NCBI GenBank assembly: GCA_041690495.1
Contig: JAWLHE010000008.1
Coordinates: 235,460 to 299,459 of the forward strand
From: DATAAP01 sp041690495
GTDB lineage: Bacteria > Pseudomonadota > Alphaproteobacteria > CACIAM-22H2
Length of the DNA: 64,000 nt
Direction of reading: 5' to 3'
Shown here: one piece after another, positions 55,047 through 63,906 of the stretch
How positions within the stretch are numbered: position 1 is the first letter of the stretch
Layout: each line of letters opens with the position of its first letter
Program-made: the position numbers and the translations under genes
Notes under the pieces: model-generated
What the model was told of the DNA's origin: nothing
Database searches by the model: none
What the model saw: only the letters and a program-made list of their open reading frames with translations

Positions 55047-55121
55047 GTCATGCCCGGGTTTGGCCCGGCCATCCATCTCACATGAAGTACAATGGATCCG
55101 CGGATCAAGTCCGCGGATGAC
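55047..55121. repeat. Second inverted pair of 28-bp dispersed palindromes
   Basis: 55047-55074 (GTCATGCCCGGGTTTGGCCC...) and 55094-55121 (GGATCCGCGGATCAAGTCCG...) face each other across 19 bp, the same arrangement as at 35885-35971. Confidence 0.8.
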
Positions 55122-55164
55122 GCGCGGATGACGTGAGTCCTTCTGCTGCGCAGAACGGCTTGCG

Positions 55165-56706
55165 TCACATCACCGCGCCAAGCTGCCACGGCGCGAATTC
55201 GTCGGCGCCGAAGCCGAGCGCTTCGCTCTTGGTACGCTCGCCCGATGCAACGCGCAGGATCAATTCGAAAATGCGCTGGCCGCATTCCTGCACGCTCTCG
55301 GCGCCGTCGATGATCGTGCCGCAATTGATGTCCATGTCCTCGGTCATGCGCTTGTAGAGCGGCGTATTGGTCGCAAGCTTGATCGAGGGGGCGGGCTTGC
55401 AGCCATAGACCGAGCCGCGGCCCGTTGTGAAGCAGATCATGTTGGCGCCGCCGGCGACCTGGCCGGTCGCGGCGACCGGGTCGTAGCCCGGCGTGTCCAT
55501 GAACACGAAGCCCTTGGCCTTCACCTCCTCGGCGTACTGATAGACGTCGACGAGGTTGGTCGTGCCGGCTTTCGCAGCAGCACCCAATGACTTCTCGAGG
55601 ATGGTGGTGATGCCGCCGGCCTTGTTGCCGGGCGAGGGGTTCTGGTTCATCTCGCCCTTGTTGCGCGCGGTGTATTCCTCCCACCACTTCATCAGGCCGA
55701 CCAGTTTCTCGCCGACCTCCCTGCTGACCGCGCGACGCGTCAGCAGGTGCTCGGCGCCGTAGGTCTCGGGCGTCTCGGACAGGATCACGGTGCCGCCGTG
55801 CTTCACCAGCAGATCGGACGCAGCACCCAGCGCCGGATTGGCCGAAATCCCGGAATAGCCGTCGGAACCGCCGCACTGCAGGCCGATTGTGATGTGCGAG
55901 GCCGGCACCGGCTCGCGCTTCACATTGTTGACGATGGGCAGCAGCTCGCGAATCTGCGCCACACCCTTCTGCACGCTCCTGGTCGTGCCGCCGGTGTCCT
56001 GGATGGTGAAGGTGTGGAAGCGCTCGTTCTCGGTGAACCCGCCGGCCTTCATCAGCCCGCCGATCTGGTTCACCTCGCAGCCGAGCCCGACGATGAACAC
56101 CGCGGCGAAATTCGGGTGCCTGGCGTAGCCGCCCATCGTCCGGCGCAGCACGTCGAGCGCGTCGCCGTCGTTCATGCCGCAGCCGGTCTTGTGGGTGAGC
56201 GCCACGACGCCGTCGACATTGGGGAAGTCGGCGAGCGGATTGTGGCCGGTAAACGGGTTGGCCTTGAACGCCTCGGCGATGTAGTTGGCAACCGTCGCCG
56301 AGCAGTTCACCGAGGTCAGGATGCCGATATAGTTGCGCGTCGCGACGCGGCCGTCCTTGCGCACGATGCCCTGGAACATCGCCTGCTCGTTGGCGTACTG
56401 GGTCGGCACGGCATTCTCGCAATACGCGTAGTCGCGCGCGAAATCGCCCATCGCGCAGTTGTGGGTGTGGACGTGTTCGCCCGCGGCGATATCACCGGTG
56501 GCGAAGCCGATGATCTGATTGTAGCGCCTGACCGGCTCGCCGCTGGCGATCGGCCGGGTCGCGACCTTGTGGCCGGACGGGACATGGGCGCGGGTCGTGA
56601 CGCCTTCGCCGGCGATAGCCGTCCCGGGCAGGAGGTCGGTGCGCGCGACGACGACATTGTCGGCGGGATTGAGGCGGATCGTCAGCTTCATCTGCGGCTC
56701 GGCCAT
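55165..56706 (-). CDS. uxaA: Altronate dehydratase family protein (UxaA type, with SAF domain)
   Basis: 513 aa. It dehydrates D-altronate to 2-keto-3-deoxygluconate. The N-terminal SAF domain (about 5-80, KLTIRLNPADNVVVARTDLL) and the UxaA core with HKTGCGMNDGDALDVL, GLGCEVNQIGGLMK, GLQCGGSDGYSGISANPALG and TTGRGSVYGCKPAPSIK are present. ATG 56706 with GGAGGAGCC upstream is the start; a further upstream frame is unsupported. A galactarate dehydratase role is a minor alternative. It completes the galacturonate branch together with uxaC. Confidence 0.85.
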   Translation of the reverse strand: MAEPQMKLTIRLNPADNVVVARTDLLPGTAIAGEGVTTRAHVPSGHKVATRPIASGEPVRRYNQIIGFATGDIAAGEHVHTHNCAMGDFARDYAYCENAVPTQYANEQAMFQGIVRKDGRVATRNYIGILTSVNCSATVANYIAEAFKANPFTGHNPLADFPNVDGVVALTHKTGCGMNDGDALDVLRRTMGGYARHPNFAAVFIVGLGCEVNQIGGLMKAGGFTENERFHTFTIQDTGGTTRSVQKGVAQIRELLPIVNNVKREPVPASHITIGLQCGGSDGYSGISANPALGAASDLLVKHGGTVILSETPETYGAEHLLTRRAVSREVGEKLVGLMKWWEEYTARNKGEMNQNPSPGNKAGGITTILEKSLGAAAKAGTTNLVDVYQYAEEVKAKGFVFMDTPGYDPVAATGQVAGGANMICFTTGRGSVYGCKPAPSIKLATNTPLYKRMTEDMDINCGTIIDGAESVQECGQRIFELILRVASGERTKSEALGFGADEFAPWQLGAVM

Positions 56707-56899
56707 AGGCGGGTGGCTCCTCCGGATATGACCGCCATTATAGGGGGTATAGCGGGGCTTGTGCCAAGGCGGCGAAGCAGGCCCAAGCTGGGATGGAGCG
56801 CGGGGAGGGCAGCGCGATCCGGCTCGCCCGTTGCGCGCCGCGGATTCTCCCGGTACGACTGCGCATTCGGCAGCATTCAACGCAGAACCGGGAGATGCC

Positions 56900-57532
56900 A
56901 TGGATGCAACCCTTGTGATCGCAGCAATTCTCGGCGCGCTGCTGATCGGCGTTGTCAGTCCAGGCCCGAGCTTTGTGCTGGTCGCGCGCACGTCGATCGC
57001 CTTGTCGCGACGCGACGGGCTCGCGGCCGCCGTGGGCATGGGGCTCGGCGGCGTCATCTTCGGTACCCTGGCGCTTGCCGGGCTCGCGGCGATCCTCACC
57101 CGGGTCGAATGGCTTTATTTCGGGCTCAAGCTGTTTGGCGGCCTTTATCTTCTTTATCTCGCCGTCGCGATCTGGCGCGGCGCAAAGGATCCGGTCATCG
57201 TTCCGAAGACCGCCGCAGGCGGCGCGGCCAGCCCCGGCCGATCGTTCGTCCTCGCGCTCGCGACGCAGCTCAGCAATCCGAAGGCGGCGATCGTCTACGG
57301 CAGCGTCTTTGCGGCCCTGCTGCCGCCTGAAATGCCGGGCTGGGCGTATGTGACTTTGCCGCCGCTGATCTTCGCGCTCGAGACAGCGTGGTACGCAGTT
57401 GTGGCGCTCGCGTTTTCCGCCGACCGGCCGCGCGCCGCCTATCTACGCTCCAGAACCTGGCTCGACCGCTTCGCCGGGGCGGTCATGGGGCTGCTCGGCG
57501 CGCGCCTTCTCGCAGAGACAGCGCGCGGCTGA
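56900..57532 (+). CDS. LysE/RhtB-family amino-acid exporter
   Basis: 210 aa, about six membrane segments. The start VIAAILGALLIGVVSPGPSF and the LKLFGGLYLLYLAVAIWRGA region are typical of the RhtB group. Substrate unknown. ATG 56900 is the start with GGGAGATGCC upstream. It is divergent from the altronate dehydratase gene. Confidence 0.82.
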   Translation: MDATLVIAAILGALLIGVVSPGPSFVLVARTSIALSRRDGLAAAVGMGLGGVIFGTLALAGLAAILTRVEWLYFGLKLFGGLYLLYLAVAIWRGAKDPVIVPKTAAGGAASPGRSFVLALATQLSNPKAAIVYGSVFAALLPPEMPGWAYVTLPPLIFALETAWYAVVALAFSADRPRAAYLRSRTWLDRFAGAVMGLLGARLLAETARG

Positions 57533-57672
57533 TGCCGCATCGCGCCGTGTCGGCCCAAATCGATATGGAATGGACACGCGAATGCCAGGGACGCAGGAAT
57601 CCGTTCGATTCCTGTTGAGCGATCGCCGCCGGTAGCGGCATCCTGCTGGGGACTCTCAAGTATGATGGAGCG

Positions 57673-58575
57673 ATGATGGAGAATTCCGATGCCAGACCGC
57701 AAAGAATTCTGCTTGCCACTGATTTGAGCGGGCGGTGCGATCGGGCACTCGATCGAGCTGCGCTGCTTGCTCTGGAATGGAAGGCCAGTCTCGTCGTCGT
57801 TCATGCGATTGAATCGGATTTCCTGACGGAACTCGGAGCCGAGAGCGATATCCCCTCGTGGCGTCGCGACAGCGTTCGCCGGACAGCGATCGCCGAACAG
57901 CAGATTCGCGATGACCTTCAGGGACGGGACGTGCCGTTCGAGGCCATCATCGAAGAGGGCGACCCGGCCGAAGTCATCCAGAAAGTGGCAAATGATCTCC
58001 GTTGCGACTTCATCGTGACGGGCACCGCGCGAAGCGAAACCTTCGGGCGTCTTATTCTGGGGGCCACGGTGGACAAAATCGTCCGCCGAGCCTCGGCTCC
58101 GGTTCTTGTCGTAAAGACCCGGGCAAGGCACTCGTACAGAAAGATCGTCGTCGCCACCGACTTCTCCGACAGCGCGCGTCAGGCACTGGAGGCTACCGTT
58201 GCGCTATTCCCCCGATCGGCCATCGCCGTGCTCCACGGCTTCGCGCCTGCCGTCGCATCCGGCCAGAGCAAAGCCTGGCAAGAAGAAGAACATCGGCTAG
58301 CCGCCGACGCCTGCGCAAGATTTCTGGCGGAAGCCGCCCTTCCCGAGGAAGGCCGCGCAAAGTTGCAGGTCCTTATCGAAAGCGGGTCCGTCGAGACCCT
58401 TGTGCGGGCCTATGCCTACGACAAGGGGCTCGAACTTCTCGTGATCGGCAGCCGCGGTAGAAGCACCGTCCTCAATCTGCTTCTGGGAAGTACGGCAGCG
58501 CGGCTGCTGTCGTCGGCGCCATGCGACGTGCTGGTCGTGCGACAGAGCGAGCCGGCGCCAACGCCCTCGCGATAG
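57673..58575 (+). CDS. Universal stress protein with two tandem Usp domains
   Basis: 300 aa. Domain 1 (about 10-150) begins RILLATDLSGRCDRALDRAA; domain 2 (about 155-290) begins KIVVATDFSDSARQALEATV. Both carry the ATP-binding G-2x-G-9x-G(S/T) type loop (GTARSETFGRLILG; GSRGRSTVLNLLLGS). It starts at ATG 57673 (ATG 57676 is also possible). It is followed by a P-type ATPase, a common pairing in low-oxygen or acid stress groups. Confidence 0.88.
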   Translation: MMENSDARPQRILLATDLSGRCDRALDRAALLALEWKASLVVVHAIESDFLTELGAESDIPSWRRDSVRRTAIAEQQIRDDLQGRDVPFEAIIEEGDPAEVIQKVANDLRCDFIVTGTARSETFGRLILGATVDKIVRRASAPVLVVKTRARHSYRKIVVATDFSDSARQALEATVALFPRSAIAVLHGFAPAVASGQSKAWQEEEHRLAADACARFLAEAALPEEGRAKLQVLIESGSVETLVRAYAYDKGLELLVIGSRGRSTVLNLLLGSTAARLLSSAPCDVLVVRQSEPAPTPSR

Positions 58576-58741
58576 CCGATCAGGACGCCGTCTCGCGGAT
58601 CGGGGTAGCGGCGATGGCCGAATCGTCGCCGGGCCGCCGGTTGCGCCTGGTTCGCCTCCCGGGCCTGCCACAACATCCCGGCTGCACTTCCATTCGAATG
58701 CTGAAGAGTGCGGTTGCAGACGGAAATCTGGAGTCTTGTTA

Positions 58742-61480
58742 GTGCCCAAAGATACATCCTCGAAGTTGCAGGACCGAGCCTGGCACAGTCTCGATGCCGA
58801 TACCGCAGCCGCCTGTCTCGAGACGGATCGTCATCGCGGATTGACCGGGGAGGAGGCAACCCGCAGGCTCGCGTACTTCGGCCACAATAGGCTTCCGGCA
58901 CCGCGCGGACGGCCCGCGTGGCTGCGGTTCCTGCTGCAGTTCAACAACGTCCTGATCTACGTGATGCTGGGAGCCGCCGCGATTACCGCGTCGCTCGCGC
59001 ATTGGATCGATACGGGCGTCCTGCTGTCGGCGGTCATCGTCAATGCAATCATAGGATTCATTCAGGAGGGCAAGGCCGAAGCCGCGCTCGATGCCATCCG
59101 GAAGATGCTGTCGCCGTTCACGATCGTTTGCCGCGACGGCGAAAGGGTCGAGGTCTCTGCCGAGACCCTGGTGCCCGGAGACATCGTCCTTCTCGCAGCC
59201 GGCGACAAGGTCCCGGCCGATCTGCGCATCATCGCCGAAAAGAACCTGCGCGTAGACGAAGCGATCCTCACCGGCGAATCCGAAGTGAGCGAGAAATCGG
59301 TCCTGCCGGTGGAAGAAGACACGCCGCTCGGCGACCGGAGCTGCATGCTCTATTCAGGCACATTGGTCGCCTGGGGGCAGGGGGTAGGAGTCGTGGTCGC
59401 CACCGGTTCCGCCACCGAGCTCGGCCGCATCAGCACGATGCTGGAGCAGGTGCAGTCCGTGACGACGCCGCTGCTGGGGCAGATCGCCGGATTCAGCCGG
59501 TGGCTGGCGCTGACGATCGTCGCGATGGCCGCCGCCACGTTCGCGTTCGGCGTCATTTGGCGCAACCAGGCCCCGGCCGACATGTTCGTGATGGTCGTGG
59601 CGCTTGCCGCATCGGCGATTCCGGAGGGGCTGCCGGCCATCATGACGATCACGCTCGCCATCGGCGTTCAGCGGATGGCGACCCGCAGGGCAATCGTGCG
59701 CCGCCTGCCGGCGGTGGAGACGCTCGGTTCGGTGACGGTCATCTGCTCTGACAAGACCGGCACGCTGACGAAAAACGAGATGACGGTGCAGCGCGTGATA
59801 ACGGCGGACCACGTGTTCGACGTCACGGGAGTCGGGTATGTGCCCGAAGGCGGCCTCCGGCTGGCGGACGAGCCCGTGTCGGCGGCCGCTTATCCGGCCG
59901 TGACCGAGATCGCGCGCGCCGGCCTGCTCTGCAACGACGCAACCCTGCGCAGTCGCGACGATGGATGGAGGATCGAAGGCGACCCGACCGAGGGCGCGCT
60001 GGTCGTATTCGCCGCCAAGGCAGGGATCGAAGCGGGCGAAGAGAGGGGCGCGCTGCCGCGCGTCGATGTCATTCCGTTCGAATCGGAGCACCGCTTCATG
60101 GCGACCCTGCATCATGACCACGAGGGCCGCGGCCTGATCTATGTGAAGGGAGCACCCGAGCGGATTCTCGAGATGTGCAGCTGGCATATGAGCAACGGAT
60201 GCGTGGTGCCGCTCGACCCGGATTACTGGCGCCGGTGGATCACCGATACTGCCGCCCGCGGGTTGCGTCTTCTCGCGATCGCGGTGAAGCGCGTCGATGG
60301 CTCGCAGCGAGAGGTGCGGTTCGCGGACGTAGAAGACGGTGTCGTGCTGCTCGGCATCTGCGGAATCATCGACCCGCCGAGGGACGAGGCGATCGCGGCA
60401 GTCGCGGAGTGCCACTCCGCCGGCATCCGGGTCAAAATGATCACCGGCGACCACGCGGAGACGGCGAGAGCCATTGGCGCCCGGCTGAAGATCGGTCAGG
60501 AGAAGCCGACGCTTACCGGCGCCGAGATCGAGCTGATGGACGACGAGAATCTTCGCACGATGGTGCCGGAGATCGACGTGTTCGCGCGGGCGAGCCCGGA
60601 GCACAAGCTGCGTCTGGTTCAGGCGATGCAGGCGACGCGTCAGGTCGTGGCAATGACCGGCGACGGCGTCAACGACGCGCCGGCATTGAAGCGCGCGGAC
60701 GTGGGGGTCGCAATGGGGCTGAAAGGCACGGAAGCGGCCAAGGAAGCCGCGGATATCGTGCTTGCCGACGACAACTTCGCGACGATCAGCAACGCGGTCC
60801 GCGAAGGGCGGGGCGTTTACGACAATATCCGGAAGTTCGTCCTTTTCATGCTGCCGACCAATGGCGGCGAAGCCCTGGTCGTGATCGCCGCGATTCTGTT
60901 CGACTTCGTGCTCCCGCTTACGCCAGCCCAGGTCCTTTGGATCAACATGGCGACGTCGAGCACCCTCGGCCTCGCCCTGGCTTTCGAGCCGCCCGAGCCC
61001 GACATCATGAAGCGGCCGCCGCGCGATCCCGCAGTGCGCCTGCTGTCGGGCTTCTTCGTCTGGCGGGTTGCGTTGATCTCCGTCTTGATGATGGCGGGCG
61101 CGCTTGGCCTGTTTCTCTGGGAGCTTGATCGAGGCGCGAGCCTGGAGACCGCCCGGACCATGGCCGTAAGCGCTGTCGTTGCCGGCGAAATGTTCTACCT
61201 GATCAACAGCCGCTATTTGTTCCGGCCGGCGCTGTCGCGCGACGGGCTGCTGGGAAACCGGTACGCACTGGTCGCGGTTGCCGCTTGTGCCGTCCTCCAG
61301 CTGGCCTTCGCGCATGTCGGCCCGTTACAGGACGTGTTCGGGTCGGCACATCTCGACGCCGGGGAATGGCTGCGTGTGCTCATGGCCGGTGCGCTGGTCT
61401 TTATCCTCGCCGAGCTGGAGAAAGCGGTCATACGCGGCCTTGGACTCTTTCAAGGCCGACGGATGCAGTCGGCCGGATAA
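58742..61480 (+). CDS. P-type cation-transporting ATPase (P2, Ca/Na-type)
   Basis: 912 aa. The phosphorylation motif is ICSDKTGTLTKNEM (Asp337), the actuator loop ILTGESEVSEKS, and the hinge MTGDGVNDAPALKRADVGVA. Membrane segment M4 has ASAIPEGLPAIMTIT, and M5-M6 have LPTNGGEALVVIAA and WINMATSSTLGLALA. This is the P2 group (Ca or alkali cations) with an N-terminal cation ATPase domain. Start: GTG 58742, with GGAG suitably placed; TTG 58736 is too close to it. It lies 166 bp after the universal stress gene. Confidence 0.88.
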   Translation: MPKDTSSKLQDRAWHSLDADTAAACLETDRHRGLTGEEATRRLAYFGHNRLPAPRGRPAWLRFLLQFNNVLIYVMLGAAAITASLAHWIDTGVLLSAVIVNAIIGFIQEGKAEAALDAIRKMLSPFTIVCRDGERVEVSAETLVPGDIVLLAAGDKVPADLRIIAEKNLRVDEAILTGESEVSEKSVLPVEEDTPLGDRSCMLYSGTLVAWGQGVGVVVATGSATELGRISTMLEQVQSVTTPLLGQIAGFSRWLALTIVAMAAATFAFGVIWRNQAPADMFVMVVALAASAIPEGLPAIMTITLAIGVQRMATRRAIVRRLPAVETLGSVTVICSDKTGTLTKNEMTVQRVITADHVFDVTGVGYVPEGGLRLADEPVSAAAYPAVTEIARAGLLCNDATLRSRDDGWRIEGDPTEGALVVFAAKAGIEAGEERGALPRVDVIPFESEHRFMATLHHDHEGRGLIYVKGAPERILEMCSWHMSNGCVVPLDPDYWRRWITDTAARGLRLLAIAVKRVDGSQREVRFADVEDGVVLLGICGIIDPPRDEAIAAVAECHSAGIRVKMITGDHAETARAIGARLKIGQEKPTLTGAEIELMDDENLRTMVPEIDVFARASPEHKLRLVQAMQATRQVVAMTGDGVNDAPALKRADVGVAMGLKGTEAAKEAADIVLADDNFATISNAVREGRGVYDNIRKFVLFMLPTNGGEALVVIAAILFDFVLPLTPAQVLWINMATSSTLGLALAFEPPEPDIMKRPPRDPAVRLLSGFFVWRVALISVLMMAGALGLFLWELDRGASLETARTMAVSAVVAGEMFYLINSRYLFRPALSRDGLLGNRYALVAVAACAVLQLAFAHVGPLQDVFGSAHLDAGEWLRVLMAGALVFILAELEKAVIRGLGLFQGRRMQSAG

Positions 61481-61577
61481 AAGCGTTCGGCCTTCCCCGG
61501 CGCTCGCTTGCCAAGCTCCGGGACCGCCACTACGATCCGCGGCTGGTTTTCACTGGATGGTTACAAGCGGAGGGGCC

Positions 61578-62318
61578 GTGGCGGGGCGACTGCAGGGCAA
61601 GACGGCGATCATCACGGCGGCGGGAGCCGGTATAGGGCGCGCGAGCGCCATTACCTTTGCGCGCGAGGGCGCCAAGGTCTACGCGACCGACATCAACGAG
61701 GCTGCGCTCAAGGAACTCGCGGGCATCAATGGCATCGTCACGCGGCGTCTTGATGTCCTGGACGATGCGGCGGTCAGGTTGGCGGCAAGGGAGATCGGCG
61801 CGGTGGACGTGCTGTTCAACTGCGCGGGTTTCGTCCATCACGGCACAATCCTGGAGTGCAGCGACAAGGACTGGGATTTCACGATGAACCTTAACGTGCG
61901 CGCCATGTACTGGATGACGCGCGCGTTCCTGCCGGCGATGCTCGAGCGGGGAAAGGGCTCGATCGTCAACATGTCGTCGGGCGCGTCGTCGATCCGCGGC
62001 ATTCCCAACCGCTTCGTCTACGGCACAAGCAAGGCGGCGGTGATCGGCTTCACCAAGGCCGTCGCCGCCGACTTCATCAAGCAGGGCATCCGCTGCAACG
62101 CGATCTGCCCCGGCACGATCGAGACGCCGTCGCTGGAGGGCCGGATCGCCGCCTTCGCCGATCCGGTGCAGGCGCGGAAGGATTTCATTGCGCGCCAGCC
62201 TATGGGCCGCCTCGGCACCGCCGAGGAGATCGCGGCCGTGGCGCTCTACCTCGCTTCGGATGAGAGTTCCTATACCACCGGCACGGCGGTCGTTGCCGAC
62301 GGCGGCTTCAGCCTTTAG
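61578..62318 (+). CDS. SDR dehydrogenase, 2-keto-3-deoxy-L-fuconate dehydrogenase-like
   Basis: 246 aa. The NAD motif is TAAGAGIGRASAITFA, then FNCAGFVHHG, catalytic Ser in NMSSGASSI, YxxxK in VYGTSKAAV and NAICPGTIETPSLEGRI. This last motif and the shortened C-terminus are typical of the DHRS6 / KDF dehydrogenase group. Start: GTG 61578, with GCGGAGGGG upstream. It is followed by an FAH hydrolase, which in the L-fucose and L-rhamnose routes acts directly after such a dehydrogenase. Confidence 0.8.
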   Translation: MAGRLQGKTAIITAAGAGIGRASAITFAREGAKVYATDINEAALKELAGINGIVTRRLDVLDDAAVRLAAREIGAVDVLFNCAGFVHHGTILECSDKDWDFTMNLNVRAMYWMTRAFLPAMLERGKGSIVNMSSGASSIRGIPNRFVYGTSKAAVIGFTKAVAADFIKQGIRCNAICPGTIETPSLEGRIAAFADPVQARKDFIARQPMGRLGTAEEIAAVALYLASDESSYTTGTAVVADGGFSL

Positions 62319-62349
62319 CAGTCCAACAGTCACAGGGGAGATGGCGCCA

Positions 62350-63198
62350 ATGAAACTCGTGCGTTACGGCCGTCCGGGCAAGGAGGTGGCAGGCCTCATA
62401 GACAGTGAAGGCAGGCTGCGCGACCTGTCGAAGGTAATCGGTGACATAACGCCCGTCACGATCGGCGGGATCGGCCAGCTCAAGAAGCTGAAGATCGAAA
62501 AGCTGCCCGTCGTCAAAGGCAGGCAGCGGCTCGGCGCCTGCGTCAACAACGTGGGCAAGTTCATTGCCATCGGCCTGAACTATATCGACCACGCCAAGGA
62601 ATCGGGGGCGCCAATCCCCAAGGAGCCGGTGATCTTCATGAAAACCACCAGCTGCATACAGGGGCCGAACGACCCGATCGTCATGCCCAGGGGCTCGCGC
62701 AAGACCGACTGGGAAGTCGAGCTCGGCGTCGTCATAGGCCGCAAGGCCTCCTATGTGCCCGAGGACAAGGCACTCAACTACGTCGCGGGCTACTGCGTCG
62801 TCAACGACGTGTCCGAACGGGAATTCCAGCTCGAGCGCAGCGGCGGCCAGTGGGACAAGGGCAAGGGCTGCGACACGTTCGGTCCGATCGGCCCTTGGCT
62901 GGTGACCCGCGACGAGATCAAGGATGTGCAGAATCTCGGCATGTGGCTGACGGTCAACGGCGAAAAGCGGCAGAGCGGGTCCACGAAGACCATGATCTTC
63001 GGGGTTGCGAAACTGGTCAGCTATTGCAGCGAGTTCATGACGCTCAATCCCGGCGACATCATCACCACGGGCACGCCGCCGGGTGTCGGTCTGGGCATGA
63101 AGCCGACGCCGCGATATCTCAAGGCCGGCGACGTCGTGCAGCTCGGCATCGAAGGGCTTGGCGAACAGCGGCAAGAGGTGCGCGCCCATAAGGGCTAG
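62350..63198 (+). CDS. Fumarylacetoacetate hydrolase-family protein (2,4-diketo-3-deoxy sugar-acid hydrolase type)
   Basis: 282 aa. The FAH core has GLNYIDHAKESG, PVIFMKTTSCIQG, DWEVELGVVIGRKA (metal Glu), VVNDVSEREFQL, KGCDTFGPIGPWLV and TGTPPGVGLGMKP. This pattern fits hydrolases of 2,4-diketo-3-deoxy-L-fuconate or -rhamnonate. Start: ATG 62350 with AGGGGAG 11 nt upstream; ATG 62341 is too close to it. It is 31 nt after the SDR gene, so the two form a likely two-step unit yielding pyruvate and a hydroxy acid. Confidence 0.85.
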   Translation: MKLVRYGRPGKEVAGLIDSEGRLRDLSKVIGDITPVTIGGIGQLKKLKIEKLPVVKGRQRLGACVNNVGKFIAIGLNYIDHAKESGAPIPKEPVIFMKTTSCIQGPNDPIVMPRGSRKTDWEVELGVVIGRKASYVPEDKALNYVAGYCVVNDVSEREFQLERSGGQWDKGKGCDTFGPIGPWLVTRDEIKDVQNLGMWLTVNGEKRQSGSTKTMIFGVAKLVSYCSEFMTLNPGDIITTGTPPGVGLGMKPTPRYLKAGDVVQLGIEGLGEQRQEVRAHKG

Positions 63199-63311
63199 CC
63201 TGCCTCGGACGTGCAATGTGAAAAGGCGGGCTTTGGCCAGCCCTTCTATCTTGCGAGGGCAGGGCGATGTTGCCGCAGGCGCCGGGGAATTGCGCCGCGA
63301 GCGTCTTGCGC

Positions 63312-63530
63312 CTATCCGGGGATGAGCGGCGTCAGCGCGAATGTGCTGGCGGGATGCCAGGCCGCCGCGGCGACGATCATGATATTCAGGACGCCGATCG
63401 CGACGGCCGCGGCGATCATCAGCCGCTGCTCGCAGCGTTCGGCCCTTCGCTCTCCCTCGAGATCGGGCCGGGTCGGCGTCCGCGCCCAGCCGGCTCGGTC
63501 GGAGGGTTCGGGCTGCAACCTTTCGGCCAT
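63312..63530 (-). CDS. Small putative inner-membrane protein
   Basis: 72 aa, not recognised. The N-terminal 35 residues are polar and Arg/Glu-rich (PDLEGERRAERCEQR); then one membrane span LMIAAAVAIGVLNIMIVAA, and a short tail. ATG 63530 with GGGAG upstream is the likely start. Convergent with the FAH gene. Could be spurious. Confidence 0.45.
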   Translation of the reverse strand: MAERLQPEPSDRAGWARTPTRPDLEGERRAERCEQRLMIAAAVAIGVLNIMIVAAAAWHPASTFALTPLIPG

Positions 63531-63674
63531 CGCCGGCTCCCGTATCGCAAGGCACGACAACCCCGCCGGGAGTCGCGCAAGGATTGCAACGTGAGCGGGA
63601 CGGAGGCCGTTCCAGTCCCCTTTGGGTGTAGCCGGTATGGCGTACATTGAGCCTTCGGGGGCACGGGGCCAATG

Positions 63675-63906
63675 CTATGTGCCGATCGCCTTCCGTATCG
63701 CCGCAAGAAGACGGGCCCGGTCGACCGGCTTGCTCAACACCGTCGGGGAGCCGAGCTCGCCGATGCGCCGCAACGTATCCGGATCGGAATGCGCGCTGAT
63801 AAAGATCACGGCACAAGCATGCACGTTGCAAATCTCCCGGGCCGCCTCGATACCGTCGATGGCGCCCTGGAGCCGGATGTCCATGAGGACCAGGTCCGGC
63901 GCTAGC
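63675..63906 (-). pseudogene. Response-regulator receiver domain, cut by IS insertion
   Basis: The frame reads LAPDLVLMDIRLQGAIDGIE, then VIFISAHSDPDTL and PTVLSKPVDRARLLAAI. These are the phospho-Asp strand, the Ser/Thr strand and the Lys loop of a CheY-type receiver. The upstream quarter (acidic pocket residues) is missing and the IS end follows directly at 63907. The gene has therefore lost its N-terminus in this window. Confidence 0.8.

Noticed and set aside
57595..57620. tRNA T-arm-like GTTCGATTCC
   Set aside because: Flanking bases do not form a stem and no acceptor or anticodon arm is present.
59354..61315. 653-aa minus-strand frame opposite the P-type ATPase
   Set aside because: The ATPase has all catalytic motifs; the opposite frame has none.
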